64,000 nucleotides of DNA from JAOAIV01 sp038849555. Its GTDB lineage: Archaea > Thermoproteota > Bathyarchaeia > Bathyarchaeales > Bathycorpusculaceae. The position numbers and the translations under genes are program-made. Shown here in pieces: positions 41,972-51,446 of the stretch (position 1 is its first letter; each line of letters starts with the position of its first letter). The DNA lies in the NCBI GenBank assembly GCA_038849555.1, contig JAWCMT010000004.1:1-64000 (forward strand), written 5' to 3'. Below the pieces are notes generated by a model that did no database searches, was not told the DNA's origin, and saw only the letters and a program-made list of their open reading frames with translations.

Positions 41972-41982
41972 GATATTTAGGT
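41972..41982 (-). promoter_or_regulatory. TATA-like promoter of tRNA-Ala
   Basis: The minus strand reads CCTAAATATCA about 35 nt before the 5' end of tRNA-Ala, at the right distance for archaeal transcription of the tRNA. Confidence 0.5.
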
Positions 41983-42072
41983 TTTGTTCACGAAACAAAA
42001 TTTGTTAAACCCAAAAACTTGAAAAATAAAAAAAGAACGGAATAAAAATGGTTAAGGGTAAGCGTTAAAGGC

Positions 42073-42213
42073 TTAGTATCGTCTTTTTGGCGGTCGTTTC
42101 TTTGACCAGCACTCTCGGCAGTAAACAGGCCTGTTCGGGTCAGGTTTAAAGGGAACTTCACATTCCTGGCCGCATTCAGAGCAGACTGCCTTGTGCATCT
42201 CTCTATCGGACAT
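42073..42213 (-). CDS. 46-residue CxxC-CxxC zinc protein
   Basis: Too short for most ORF callers. It reads MSDREMHKAVCSECGQECEV, then PFKPDPNRPVYCRECWSK and a basic tail. Two CxxC pairs 17 residues apart with PFKP between match the CxxC-x17-CxxC family (TIGR04272-like), which binds zinc and is common in archaea. The same module ends the 220-residue protein at 2351-3013. ATG start, TAA stop. Probably a nucleic-acid or protein adaptor; that is inferred. Confidence 0.82.
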   Translation of the reverse strand: MSDREMHKAVCSECGQECEVPFKPDPNRPVYCRECWSKKRPPKRRY

Positions 42214-42449
42214 TAACTACTTCAACTCCTATTTTCTTGATTCACGCGCAAAAATTGCTTCTTGCACGATGAGCTTATGCACTGCAGGGAGCCATATAAA
42301 ACTTGTTATCATAATCAGTGACTGCGTCAATTAAAAAGCGGGGTATACAAGTATAATGAAAACCACTGTTTTACATAGAAGGCGCGCGTCAAAAACAGAA
42401 AATGCTATACTTTAATTGCGCATACCTCTATTTTTGGAGGAGACACAAA

Positions 42450-42935
42450 TTGGTTGAGATTAAAACAGTTAAAGTTACTCCGCCAAAAGACTGCAACGTC
42501 ATCTTGGGAATGGCGCACTTCATAAAAACCGTTGAAGACCTCTACGAGGCTCTGGTAAACGCTGTGCCAAACGTTAAATTTGGAATAGGTTTCTGCGAAA
42601 GCTCAGGACCCTGTCTAGTGCGGCATGAAGGAAACGATGAGGAGCTGCGGCATTTAGCAGCGGAAAAAGCCTTTGAAATCGGATGCGGCCACAGCTTTGT
42701 AATATACCTCAAGAACGCTTACCCCATAAACGTTCTGGACAAAATCAAGAAGGTGCCTGAGGTATGCACGATTTTCGCCGCAACCGCGAACCCGCTGGAG
42801 GTAATAATTGCGGAAACAGACCAGGGCAGAGGAGTAATAGGTGTAGTTGACGGCTTAAAGAGCAAGGGTATAGAAACAGACACGGACGTTAAGGAGAGAA
42901 AAGAGTTTCTGAGAAAAATAGGCTACAAACTTTGA
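42450..42935 (+). CDS. Adenosine-specific kinase (DUF355)
   Basis: About 161 residues of the DUF355/adenosine-specific kinase family: VEIKTVKVTPPKDCNVILGMAHFIKTVEDLYEALVNAVPNVKFGIGFCESSGPCLVRHEGND, then AFEIGCGHSFVIYLKNAYPINVL and AATANPLEVIIAETDQGRGVIGVVDG. Crystal structures of archaeal members exist; adenosine binding has been reported. The TTG at 42450 has a GGAGGAG site 9 nt upstream, so the longer frame is not used. Confidence 0.9.
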   Translation: MVEIKTVKVTPPKDCNVILGMAHFIKTVEDLYEALVNAVPNVKFGIGFCESSGPCLVRHEGNDEELRHLAAEKAFEIGCGHSFVIYLKNAYPINVLDKIKKVPEVCTIFAATANPLEVIIAETDQGRGVIGVVDGLKSKGIETDTDVKERKEFLRKIGYKL

Positions 42936-43030
42936 CGCTAAAAAAATGAGAAGGGTGCAAGGTGAAGTTTGGCGCTGACTTCCAAGCCCTGCAAAGCATC
43001 ATGCAGTGAAAAATAAAAGCAGTTCTGATT

Positions 43031-43249
43031 TCATCTTTGAATTGTTAATTCCGCTTGGACATCAAACGGGATTTTCTCTTTCATTTTATCTGCAGCATAC
43101 GCAACAAGCTGGTTAAATTGCTTCTCAGAGAGGACATGGCGTGCTCTGGATAAAACTTCAAGGCACAAGTCCTTAAAAACGAGGTCGGCGCAACCTATTT
43201 TTGCGTCATCAATTAATTCTTTGCAAGCTTTGAGGATTTGTTCGCTCAT
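43031..43249 (-). CDS. Small helical protein, unknown
   Basis: A 72-residue all-helical protein (ILKACKELIDDAKIGCADLVFKDLCLEVLSRARHVLSEKQFNQLVAYAADKMKEKI) with three Cys that do not form CxxC pairs. It is well formed and starts at an ATG with a ribosome-binding-like aggtgaa 4 nt upstream. Unrecognised; located between the adenosine kinase and Mrp genes. Confidence 0.68.
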   Translation of the reverse strand: MSEQILKACKELIDDAKIGCADLVFKDLCLEVLSRARHVLSEKQFNQLVAYAADKMKEKIPFDVQAELTIQR

Positions 43250-43440
43250 GCAACTTCACCTTGCAAGCTAATACTTCACTATAAAACATTAAAACACTTA
43301 TGAATTCAGAATATTTATCAAAAATAAGCCTTTTCTGCAGCGGGAAAACCTTGAAAATTCCATGAATTAACGGCGTTTATACCACAAACTATTTAGTGCA
43401 CCCAACAATTCAAATTCCGAAGCGCAAAGGGTGCTTTTTT

Positions 43441-44316
43441 ATGAACGAAACAGAAAATGCAAACCCAACAGAGACATTTAGGAACCGCATGCTAGAACAG
43501 CAGGAACTTCTAAGATACAGAATGAAACAGATTAAGCATAAAATCGCCGTGATAAGCGGAAAAGGCGGCGTAGGCAAAAGCACAATAACCGTGAACCTCG
43601 CAGCCGCGTTTGCCATGCTTGGAAAGCAAGTAGGCATATTAGACGCTGATTTGCATGGTCCCAGCGTGCCGAGATTGTTAGGCTTAACGGGGCAACAAGC
43701 AAGAATAGGGCCTCCAGGCGCTTTCCCAGTAAAAGGCCCATTAGGAATGAAAGTCATCTCCATAGACTTTTTCTTATCCGAAGAGCGCACCCCAACTATC
43801 TGGCGCGGTCCGCTGAAGATGACGGCGATACGCCAGCTACTCTCAGACATCGTTTGGGGAGAATTAGACATTCTCTTCATTGATTTGCCGCCTGGGACAG
43901 GCGACGAGCCGCTGAGCATCGCGCAGCTTTTGCCCGACATTGACGGCGTCGTAATTGTGACGATGCCTTCAGAGCTTTCGCGGGCGGTCGTCAACAAGGC
44001 GATAACGTTTGCGCGGAGACTAAGCCTGCCGATATTAGGTATAGTGGAAAACATGAGCGGCTTTGTTTGCCCAAAGTGCGGCGAAAAAATAGATATATTC
44101 CAGTCAGGCGGCGGAAAGAAGCTGGCAGAAGAGGCGGGTGTCCCGTTTCTCGACAGCATCCCGTTAGACCCGAAGGTAAGCATGGACTCGGATAAAGGCG
44201 CGTTATTCGTGGTTGAGCATGCAGACTCGCCAGTCGCTAAAGCCTTCAGCAAAATTGTCAAGAAAGTTGAAGCCTACCTCAAAGAAAGGGAAGAACCAAA
44301 AGCCTCAACGAAGTAA
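43441..44316 (+). CDS. Mrp/NBP35-family Fe-S carrier ATPase
   Basis: About 291 residues. It has the deviant Walker A GKGGVGKST near residue 41, ILDADLHGPSVPRLLG, the switch region IDLPPGTGDEPLSIAQLLPDIDGVVIVTMPSELS and the C-terminal CPKCGEK that binds a bridging Fe-S cluster. These proteins load [4Fe-4S] clusters onto target enzymes in archaea, and many Fe-S enzymes are encoded in this window. The ATG at 43441 was chosen; the frame is open 45 nt upstream. Confidence 0.95.
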   Translation: MNETENANPTETFRNRMLEQQELLRYRMKQIKHKIAVISGKGGVGKSTITVNLAAAFAMLGKQVGILDADLHGPSVPRLLGLTGQQARIGPPGAFPVKGPLGMKVISIDFFLSEERTPTIWRGPLKMTAIRQLLSDIVWGELDILFIDLPPGTGDEPLSIAQLLPDIDGVVIVTMPSELSRAVVNKAITFARRLSLPILGIVENMSGFVCPKCGEKIDIFQSGGGKKLAEEAGVPFLDSIPLDPKVSMDSDKGALFVVEHADSPVAKAFSKIVKKVEAYLKEREEPKASTK

Positions 44317-44419
44317 AAAAAGGCGCTAGCCATACACCAATTAAAATTCCCTGGAAGTATATTATAAAAATAAGAGAAAGTGGAGAGGTCGATAAGCGCT
44401 CTTCACTGCACAGCAACGC

Positions 44420-44707
44420 TTACTCTTTAGTCAGCGTTATCTCTATTGTTGAAACCATGCGGCTTTTGTTTTCGCCTTCCCTCGGCGGCATCTCAGCAGT
44501 ACCAATAGCTATGCTGCTAACCTTCAAATCCTTCATAAAGCGATTCCGAGCAATCTCAGCCACATCAACAGCCGTCGTAATCGCCTGACCACGAGCCTTC
44601 AACGTAATCTCCTTAGCATTGCCAGAAGAAAACGCCGTAATAATAGCCAGCACATAGCTCATCGGAGGCTTATTCCCAACGAAGATCACATCAGATTTTT
44701 CTGCCAT
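44420..44707 (-). CDS. albA: Chromatin protein Alba
   Basis: A 95-residue protein with the Alba fold: VIFVGNKPPMSYVLAIITAFSSGNAKEITLKARGQAITTAVDVAEIARNRFM and the end KDLKVSSIAIGTAEMPPREG. Alba dimers coat DNA and RNA and are controlled by lysine acetylation. Single gene, ATG start. It supports an archaeon that uses Alba chromatin, as is common outside the Haloarchaea. Confidence 0.97.
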   Translation of the reverse strand: MAEKSDVIFVGNKPPMSYVLAIITAFSSGNAKEITLKARGQAITTAVDVAEIARNRFMKDLKVSSIAIGTAEMPPREGENKSRMVSTIEITLTKE

Positions 44708-44917
44708 TCTTCCATCACTCCTTCTTTTTGTTGCTTATTGAAGTTGCATCTGCAACGTTCCACTCCGTCTCTCCTTTAGACACGGAACGACACTGCTCAT
44801 ATACCACAAACTTACTTATAAACGCAATTCAAGCGCCATCATGACGCACAGCCATGAAAACAGTAAAGTTTTATACCCAAACATTAGAGGAGAAAGGTGC
44901 ACCTTGGAGTGTTTAAG

Positions 44918-45685
44918 ATGTCTGTGTCGCCCAGCAGCCGCGAAGTGCTCGCGAGACGCATCGCTGGAGAAATAATTCTATCAAGCAAGCCAGGCGCAAC
45001 CATGCGGAAGTGGCGGGAGCTTTTTGCAGTTTCGCAGATCAGCCTCTCAGAAAAAATGCAGCTTTCATCCTCAGTCATAAGCGATTACGAGAGCGGCAGA
45101 AGGAAAAGTCCAGGCGCCAAGTTCATCAGGCGCTTTGTCATGGCGCTTTTGCAGCTTGACGAGGAGAAGGGAAGCCGCTTCACCAGAGAATTCGCCAAGC
45201 TCACAAGTTCACCAAGCATGGCCATCTTGGATCTAAGGGAATTTCCCATTCCCGTTCGCGTGGAATACCTATGCAAAGCCATCGACGGCGAAGTGGTAGC
45301 ATGCGCGGGAAAGTACACCAAGGAAGTTAATGGGTACACTGTGGTGGACAGTAAAAAGGCAGTTGAAGCTTTTTCAGGTTTGGAGTACGCGCAACTTTTC
45401 GGTGCGACAACCGAACGCGCCATAGTTTTCACAAACGTCGACGTGGCGCATTTGCCGATGATGATTGTCCGCGTTAGCAACTTAAAGCCTCGAGTAGTAG
45501 TGTTCCATCGCACCAAACCAGACGATTACGCGATAAAGTTGGCAGAGTACGAGCAGATACCACTTATCTATTCGGCTGCACCAAATGTTGAGCAGCTGAT
45601 AAAGGCTCTGCGAAAACTTTACCGTATAGCTTTACGTATAAAACTTGGAAGACGCATCCGCCCACCACCAAAAATAAGCACTTAA
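44918..45685 (+). CDS. XRE-type transcriptional regulator (COG1709-like)
   Basis: About 255 residues. An HTH sits near residues 40-75 (WRELFAVSQISLSEKMQLSSSVISDYESGRRKSPGAKFIRRFVMALL), the standard XRE layout. The remainder (AILDLREFPIPVRVEYLCKAIDGEVVACAGKYTKEVNGYTVVDSKKAVEAF...) forms a ligand-binding-like domain found in archaeal regulators of this type. ATG at 44918 follows ttggagtg; a GTG at 44897 with GGAG is also possible. Target genes are unknown. Confidence 0.85.
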   Translation: MSVSPSSREVLARRIAGEIILSSKPGATMRKWRELFAVSQISLSEKMQLSSSVISDYESGRRKSPGAKFIRRFVMALLQLDEEKGSRFTREFAKLTSSPSMAILDLREFPIPVRVEYLCKAIDGEVVACAGKYTKEVNGYTVVDSKKAVEAFSGLEYAQLFGATTERAIVFTNVDVAHLPMMIVRVSNLKPRVVVFHRTKPDDYAIKLAEYEQIPLIYSAAPNVEQLIKALRKLYRIALRIKLGRRIRPPPKIST

Positions 45686-45763
45686 ACGCGGAGACCGCAA
45701 AATCTGAGAACAGCCACGGTTACTTAAAAAGAAAAAAGGGAGCCCGCCACAGCCGCGTTGAGC

Positions 45764-47392
45764 CTATTCCATAGGTGTCGGCGAATATCTTGCCAAGTAG
45801 CCCTTGTTCACCCGCGGTTTTTTCGGCTTCCACGAGGCTAAGCGCTTCGCAATCTCCTGTTCTTGCAACTCCAGCTTCAGCACGCGATTAGGAATGTCGA
45901 TGGTGATTTTGTCGCCGTCCTTAACGATGGCGATGGGCCCGCCTTCTGCTGCTTCCGGTGCAACATGCCCGACGCATGGTCCTCTTGTCGCGCCTGAGAA
46001 TCTGCCGTCAGTAACCAAAGCCACGGACTCGCTTAAGCCCATGCCAGAAATCGTCGCCGTAGGCACCAGCATCTCTGGCATGCCCGGCCCGCCTTTCGGC
46101 CCCTCGTAACGGATGACCACGACATCGCCAGGTTGAATCGCGCGCTTCTTCATCGCCGCTACAGCATCGGCTTCTGAATCGAAAACTCTTGCGGGACCAG
46201 TGTGCTTAAGCATCTTGGGCGAAACTGCAACCGTCTTAACCACAGCGCCTTTCGGAGCAAGGTTTCCGTATAAGATGGCGATTCCTCCGCCCTTGTGAAC
46301 AGGCGAGGCTAATGGTCGGATGACGTTGTCGTTTAAGACTTTGACGCTTTGAATGTTCTCCTTAACAGTTTTGCCTGTTACCGTAAGCGCGTCCAAGTGA
46401 AGCATGGGGGAAAGCTCCTTCATCAGTGCGGGTATGCCTCCAGCGTTATGCAGTTCCTCCAAATCGTAGGGTCCGCTGGGCACCATATTGCACAGGTGTG
46501 GGATGCGTCGGCTTATCTCGTCGAAGAGCCTAAGCGGCAGAGAAATTCCAGCCTCGCGTGCTATCGCGGAAAGATGCAGCACCGAGTTTGTGGAGCCGCC
46601 GAGCGCCATGTCCACGGCGATAGCGTTCTCGAAAGCCTCTTGAGTTAAAATTTTGATTGGCGTCAGCTTCTTGCGGATAAGTTCAACGATTTTTTCGCCT
46701 GTCTCCTTTGCTATCCGCAGCTTCTGGGCGCTTGTAGCCAGCGCGGTGGCGCAGTAGGGCAGCGACATGCCCAATGCCTCGGTTAGGCAAGCCATGGTGT
46801 TCGCGGTGTACATGCCGTTGCAGCTGCCGCAGCCGGGGCACGCTGAAGTTTCCAGCTCCGCGAGCTCTTCAAGCGTCATTTTTTCAGCGAGAACCTTACC
46901 CATTCCCTCGAAGACTGTGTTTACGCCGACTTTTTCTGCCTTGAACACGCCAGATTCCATTGGGCCGCCCGTTACGGCGACGGCTGGAATGTCTAGCCGC
47001 GCTGCCGCCATGAGCATACCAGGCGTGATTTTGTCGCAGTTTGTCACCAAAACCAGCGCGTCTAGGCGATGCGCTTGCGCCATGGATTCAACCGAGTCGG
47101 CTATTAGCTCGCGGCTTGGAAGAGAATAGCGCATTCCCTCGTGGCCCATGGCGATGCCGTCGCAAATTGCAATCGTGTTGAACTCGAAGGGCGTGGCGCC
47201 CGCGGCGATTACGCCTTCCTTTACGGCGTCAGCTATGCTTCGGAGATGAATATGCCCGGGAACAATGTTTGTGTAGCTACTAGCGATTCCAACGAAGGGT
47301 TTCGCGATGTCCTTGTCAGTCAAGCCTAAAGCTTTTAGCAACGCGCGATGGGGTGCGCGTTCTATTCCTTTTTTTATTTCGTCACTTCTCAT
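45764..47392 (-). CDS. ilvD: Dihydroxy-acid dehydratase
   Basis: A 542-residue enzyme of branched-chain amino acid synthesis that turns 2,3-dihydroxy-isovalerate into 2-ketoisovalerate. The Fe-S ligands are visible in VTNCDKITPGMLM and SACPGCGSCNGMYTANTMACL, and AVDMALGGSTNSVLHLSAIAREAG, RYEGPKGGPGMPEML, DGRFSGATRGPCVGHVAPEA are all characteristic. Full length. It is separated from the SDR gene by about 145 nt. Confidence 0.98.
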   Translation of the reverse strand: MRSDEIKKGIERAPHRALLKALGLTDKDIAKPFVGIASSYTNIVPGHIHLRSIADAVKEGVIAAGATPFEFNTIAICDGIAMGHEGMRYSLPSRELIADSVESMAQAHRLDALVLVTNCDKITPGMLMAAARLDIPAVAVTGGPMESGVFKAEKVGVNTVFEGMGKVLAEKMTLEELAELETSACPGCGSCNGMYTANTMACLTEALGMSLPYCATALATSAQKLRIAKETGEKIVELIRKKLTPIKILTQEAFENAIAVDMALGGSTNSVLHLSAIAREAGISLPLRLFDEISRRIPHLCNMVPSGPYDLEELHNAGGIPALMKELSPMLHLDALTVTGKTVKENIQSVKVLNDNVIRPLASPVHKGGGIAILYGNLAPKGAVVKTVAVSPKMLKHTGPARVFDSEADAVAAMKKRAIQPGDVVVIRYEGPKGGPGMPEMLVPTATISGMGLSESVALVTDGRFSGATRGPCVGHVAPEAAEGGPIAIVKDGDKITIDIPNRVLKLELQEQEIAKRLASWKPKKPRVNKGYLARYSPTPME

Positions 47393-47536
47393 GCCAACTC
47401 AACTTCGATGATTGTTACTGAAGTGCTATACGCAAAGCGGGATTTAAGTCATTTCCACTACTGCAACAAGAATGAAGCGGTTCTTCTTCAGTGCACGCTT
47501 GGCTTCTAAGGCACTGAGCACCTGTTCATGGGCGGG

Positions 47537-48313
47537 TCAGGCAGAGAGGAAGCCGCCGTCAACAGCGATAAGCGCGCCGTGCACATAGCTTGATAGGTCG
47601 CTGGCAAGAACGAGAGCCATGCGGGCGATTTCGTCGGGTTCGCCCAGCCGCCCCAGCGGCAGCCGCTGGCGGTACTCCAGTCCTGTTTGGATTATGCCTA
47701 CGTTGAATTTGAGTGCTTCCTTAACCAGTTTTTTGGTGCCAGCGGTGAAGACTCCGCCGGGTATAAGCGCGTTTATTCTGAAGCCGTGTCTGCCGTATTC
47801 TGCGGCTAACGAGCGCGTAAGCATTATGACGCCGACCTTGCTTATGCCGTAGGGCACCAGATCCTCCTTGACTGGCATTACGGCTTCAACAGAGCCGATG
47901 TTAATTATTACGCCGCCACGTTTCCCGCGGCTCTTTATCATTTTTTGGCACATCCACAGAACCGAGTTCAAATTTATGTCCAGAACCTTCTGCAGAAAGG
48001 CTTCGTCAACTTCCAAAAAATCCCGCAGCGGATAGACGCCCGCGTTATTCACGAGTATGTCAGGCTCTTTGCCCTCCAGCTTGCGCCATAACTGGTCAAT
48101 TTCAGATTTACGGCTTAAATCCACCGTGTAGAGGCTTATTTTCACGTTAAACTTTGCAAGCTCATCCCGCGTAGCTTCGAGTTTCGCTTCGTCTACGTCG
48201 ACAAGCTCCAAGTCTGCGCCAGCCTCAGCGAAGCGATAAGCTATTGCCCGACCAATACCCGAAGCGGCGCCAGTGACCAAGGCAGTTTTGCCGCTTAAAG
48301 AAATTAACTCCAT
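47537..48313 (-). CDS. Short-chain dehydrogenase/reductase
   Basis: About 258 residues of the classical SDR family: TGAASGIGRAIAYRF (NAD(P) binding), DLVDVDEAKL (an acidic residue after beta-2, so NAD is favoured), NNAGVYPLRDFL, the catalytic Ser in GSVEAV and Y/K in YGISK, and LIPGGVFTAGT. ATG at 48313 gives the usual few residues before GKTALVTG; the frame also starts further upstream. Substrate unknown. Confidence 0.88.
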   Translation of the reverse strand: MELISLSGKTALVTGAASGIGRAIAYRFAEAGADLELVDVDEAKLEATRDELAKFNVKISLYTVDLSRKSEIDQLWRKLEGKEPDILVNNAGVYPLRDFLEVDEAFLQKVLDINLNSVLWMCQKMIKSRGKRGGVIINIGSVEAVMPVKEDLVPYGISKVGVIMLTRSLAAEYGRHGFRINALIPGGVFTAGTKKLVKEALKFNVGIIQTGLEYRQRLPLGRLGEPDEIARMALVLASDLSSYVHGALIAVDGGFLSA

Positions 48314-48454
48314 CAAGCTTTTCACTTTCGTCTCATCAGAACGCAGCATGCCTAATCCATCCATCAACAATTAGCTTAATTATAGTAGCAGTTGCATAGA
48401 AAAAGTTTGCCAACCTGATGCCTTAATAAAAATTGGCATGGCAGTATTTTCCGC

Positions 48455-49060
48455 TTAATGCTTGTGTCTCCTGAAGTAGAGCAGCAAACCAGCGCTGACG
48501 CCGGCTAGTAACGTTATAGAGGCAACTGCGATAGGTACGGTTGGAAAAGGCTCTTCAGGCGTTGGCGTAGGCGTGGTGTTCTGGACTAGGAAAACGATGG
48601 GGGAAGTGGCTTCGCTGAAATATAAGTGGTTGCCATTAATGTACAGGCTTGCTGTTATCACAATTTTATGGTAGCCGTCTGTTAGGTTGGCGATATTTAC
48701 TAAATACGAAAATGAGGGGTTAATTGTGAAATTGTTCAGCGGAGTAACGTAGACGCGGTCACTTGCAGATTGATTAGGCGCGATGTTAACGGGCGGATTA
48801 TCGTCTACACAGTAGGCATATATGCCGTCTAATGATTGTTCGGGTCCAAAGATACGCGGAAATGTAGTCCAAGTTATGTTGAACTTAAGCAGCATCGTAT
48901 CCGAATAGGCTGTTCCATTGCTTGGACTATACATTATCAAGGTGAAGGCAGCAGGGTTAACGCCGGAATCCCGTCCATAATAACTTACACTTTGCGCGCT
49001 AGCTAGCCCCACAATTAGGAACAATAGGCTGAGAACTATGGCTGATGCAGCTTTCTTCAA
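48455..49060 (-). CDS. Surface protein with C-terminal anchor
   Basis: About 201 residues: signal peptide (AASAIVLSLLFLIVGLASAQ), an extracellular part with repeated N-glycosylation-like sites (NGT, NIT, NQS, NFT, NLT), a threonine-proline linker (TTPTPTPEEPFPTVP) and a C-terminal membrane helix (IAVASITLLAGVSAGLLLYF) ending RRHKH. The plan is like the paired B proteins at 6-13 kb but the domain is different. TTG at 49060 with GGTG upstream was chosen; a TTG at 49075 is also possible. Confidence 0.78.
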   Translation of the reverse strand: MKKAASAIVLSLLFLIVGLASAQSVSYYGRDSGVNPAAFTLIMYSPSNGTAYSDTMLLKFNITWTTFPRIFGPEQSLDGIYAYCVDDNPPVNIAPNQSASDRVYVTPLNNFTINPSFSYLVNIANLTDGYHKIVITASLYINGNHLYFSEATSPIVFLVQNTTPTPTPEEPFPTVPIAVASITLLAGVSAGLLLYFRRHKH

Positions 49061-49160
49061 AGAAAGCACCAACAATAAACTGGTGCAACGTTTAATTATT
49101 TTTTTGGTCTTGCACCCTTAAGGAATGACCGGCACAGGACAAAAATACTAAAAACTTGAG

Positions 49161-49235
49161 TGCTCCGGCCGGGATTTGAACCCGGGTCCACGGCTCGAGA
49201 GGCCGTTATACTTGACCGGACTATACTACCGGAGC
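49161..49235 (-). tRNA. tRNA-Glu (CTC)
   Basis: The minus strand gives a complete cloverleaf: GCTCCGG with CCGGAGC, anticodon stem ACGGC/GCCGT around loop CTCTCGA (anticodon CTC), T-arm ending in CCCGGGTTCAAATCCCGG. The discriminator is A; CCA is not encoded. No intron. A TATA-like TTTTTATTAAA lies about 38 nt upstream. Confidence 0.96.
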
Positions 49236-49559
49236 ACGAACGCCATACGATGCCTACCGTAAGAAACTTTGGTTTAATAAAAATAGCGCCTGCACCTTTC
49301 ATATTTGGCGCATATTAGAAATTCATTGCAGAAACCAGAGAGGGTAGGCTCGCCGTTTAAGCTAAAGCCTATTAGCCGCCTATTAGCCAATCAATGCAGA
49401 AAACAATAGAGGGGACTATCGGCGTAGACGGCACCAAAGCCTGCAGTCCAAATTGAAAAAAGCCACATGCAAATTAGCCAGATACAGTCCAAGAGCACAA
49501 TGATTCTGCTGTAAAATTAAAGGAGAACAAAACAGGTAAAATAAAGAAAGTAGGGAAGT
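49236..49559. other. Intergenic region between tRNA-Glu and thermosome gene
   Basis: About 325 nt. It holds the TATA-like element of tRNA-Glu (minus strand, about 49273-49283) and a short tandem repeat CCTATTAGCCG/CCTATTAGCCA near 49366-49388. No credible gene was seen. Confidence 0.45.
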
Positions 49560-51209
49560 TTATTCTTCGCCTTCAAGACCGCTTGGTGGTGTCTTGCCAC
49601 CTGGGCCTTCTTTCGGTTTTGAGGCAGCTATAACGTCGTCTATGCGTAGTATCATTGCTGCTGATTCAGCGGCGGATTTTATGGCTTGTTCTTTGACCAC
49701 AGCCGGTTCAATAACGCCGTTCGTAAAGCTGTCTTGAAGTTTGCCTGTGAAAACATTGATTCCTTTGTATTTGCCGTCTTCTTTCTCGTGAGCAGCTCGA
49801 AGTTCCACGATTATGTCTATTGGCTCGAAGCCTGCATTCTCCGCCAAAGTCTTAGGTATCACCTCGACAGCCTCTGCGAAAGCCTCTATTGCAAGCTGTT
49901 CTCTGCCGCCGACTTTTGTGGCATAATTGCGCAGTTCCTTGGCAACTTCAACCTCGATTGCGCCTCCGCCTGCAACGATTTTGCTGTTTTCGATTACGTC
50001 GGAGATCACTGAAAGCGAGTCAGTCATTGCTCTTTCAGCTTCATCCACCATCCGCTCCAGCCCTGCCCGCAAGAGTATAGCCACTGAATGCGGATCCTTG
50101 CATTTCTCAACGAAAATCATCTTGTCCTCGCCGATTTTGCGCTCTTCAACTAAACCAGCTTGACCAAGATCTTTCGCGGACAAGTCTTCCAGATCGGAGA
50201 CGATGCGTCCGCCAGTTGCACGCGCCAGCTTTTCCATGTCAGACTCCTTGATGCGTCTAGCAGCCATTATGCCTTCTTTAGCCAAGAAGTGCTGAACCAT
50301 GTCGTCAATGCCTTTCTGGCAGAAGACAACATCAGCACCTGCTGCCTTGATTTTGTCAACCATGTCCTTCATCATGCTGGTTTCTTGATCCAAAAACGCC
50401 TTCATTTGAGTGGGATCACGAATGCGGATTTCAGCGCTTATCTCGGTTTTCTCGATTTCCAATGCGCAATCCAAAAGGGCAATTTTCGCGTTTTCCTTCT
50501 TCTTAGGCATCCCTGAATGAACAACTTCCTTGTCTATGATGATGCCTCTTATAAGCTGCGTCTCAAGAAGGCTCTTGCCAGTTTTCTTTACAAGCTGAAT
50601 ATTGTCGATGTCAGCGATCCGCCTATCTCCACGTTGCTCTGTAACCTGCTTCACAGCATCTATAGCGATTTCTGCAAGGTGTTCTCTAGCAGCACCCACT
50701 GCCTTGCTGCTCATGGATGTCAATGCAATTTTAAGAAGCGTCTTACGATCGTTAATGTCAACTGGTACGGCTAATTTGTTTATGGTTTCCACAGCCTTCT
50801 GCGCAGCCTTTCGGTAACCGCTCACAAGTATTGTGGGATGAATGCCTTGATCAATGAGCTCCTCAGCCTTCTTAAGCAACTCGCTGGCAAGCACAACGGA
50901 TGTGGTTGTTCCGTCACCTACCATGTCATCTTGCGTCTTAGCAATTTCCACCATCATCTTAGCCGCGGGATGCTCCACGTCAATCTCGTTTAGGATTGCT
51001 GCGCCATCGTTTGTTATTGTTATGTCGCCTAAGCTGTCAATTAGCATCTTGTCCATGCCGCGTGGGCCAAGCGTCGTCTTCAGCACTTCGCCGATTACGC
51101 GTGCAGCCATGATATTATTGCGCTGCGCTTCCTTGCCTCTGCTTCTGGACGTGCCTTCTTTGAGAATGAGAACCGGTTGCCCCGAACCTGTTGTCGTTAA
51201 ATACGCCAT
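49560..51209 (-). CDS. Thermosome subunit
   Basis: A 549-residue group II chaperonin subunit, which builds a double ring that folds proteins with a built-in lid. Visible: ARVIGEVLKTTLGPRGMDKMLIDSLGDITITNDGAAIL, MVGDGTTTSVVLASELL (ATP site), the apical region VEHFLAKEGIMAARRIKESDMEKLARATGGRI, NSKIVAGGGAIEVEVAKELRNYA and VIAASKPKEGPGGKTPP. Single gene in the window. A strong TATA box is found about 70 nt upstream. Confidence 0.98.
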   Translation of the reverse strand: MAYLTTTGSGQPVLILKEGTSRSRGKEAQRNNIMAARVIGEVLKTTLGPRGMDKMLIDSLGDITITNDGAAILNEIDVEHPAAKMMVEIAKTQDDMVGDGTTTSVVLASELLKKAEELIDQGIHPTILVSGYRKAAQKAVETINKLAVPVDINDRKTLLKIALTSMSSKAVGAAREHLAEIAIDAVKQVTEQRGDRRIADIDNIQLVKKTGKSLLETQLIRGIIIDKEVVHSGMPKKKENAKIALLDCALEIEKTEISAEIRIRDPTQMKAFLDQETSMMKDMVDKIKAAGADVVFCQKGIDDMVQHFLAKEGIMAARRIKESDMEKLARATGGRIVSDLEDLSAKDLGQAGLVEERKIGEDKMIFVEKCKDPHSVAILLRAGLERMVDEAERAMTDSLSVISDVIENSKIVAGGGAIEVEVAKELRNYATKVGGREQLAIEAFAEAVEVIPKTLAENAGFEPIDIIVELRAAHEKEDGKYKGINVFTGKLQDSFTNGVIEPAVVKEQAIKSAAESAAMILRIDDVIAASKPKEGPGGKTPPSGLEGEE

Positions 51210-51273
51210 ATATCTTCAACCTCGCTTTTTAAAGTCAGAATTTTTCCAATCGGAAATATGCAAAAACCAGCGG

Positions 51274-51290
51274 AAAATATAAACTTTTAC
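51274..51290 (-). promoter_or_regulatory. TATA/BRE promoter of the thermosome gene
   Basis: The minus strand reads GTAAAAGTTTATATTTT about 65-80 nt upstream of the thermosome ATG: a BRE-like GTAAAAG followed by a TATA box. The leader would be about 45 nt. Confidence 0.6.
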
Positions 51291-51446
51291 CCTTACAACG
51301 CGCTTTAACGTATTGGTTATTTGAAAAATTATGATTACAGCACTTAATCATTTTCTTAGAATAAGTAAGATAAAAATTTAAGAGAGCGCTGAAAAACAGC
51401 GCGACTTTAAGAGGTTTATCTAAGTAAGGTATTCAACTGTTAAAGC

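Noticed and set aside
43410..44261. Minus-strand frame of 283 residues
   Set aside because: It is the antisense of the Mrp/NBP35 gene, which has clear ATP-binding motifs; the antisense product is Ser/Pro-rich noise.
49096..49302. Minus-strand ORF of 68 residues
   Set aside because: It overlaps the whole tRNA-Glu, which folds perfectly.
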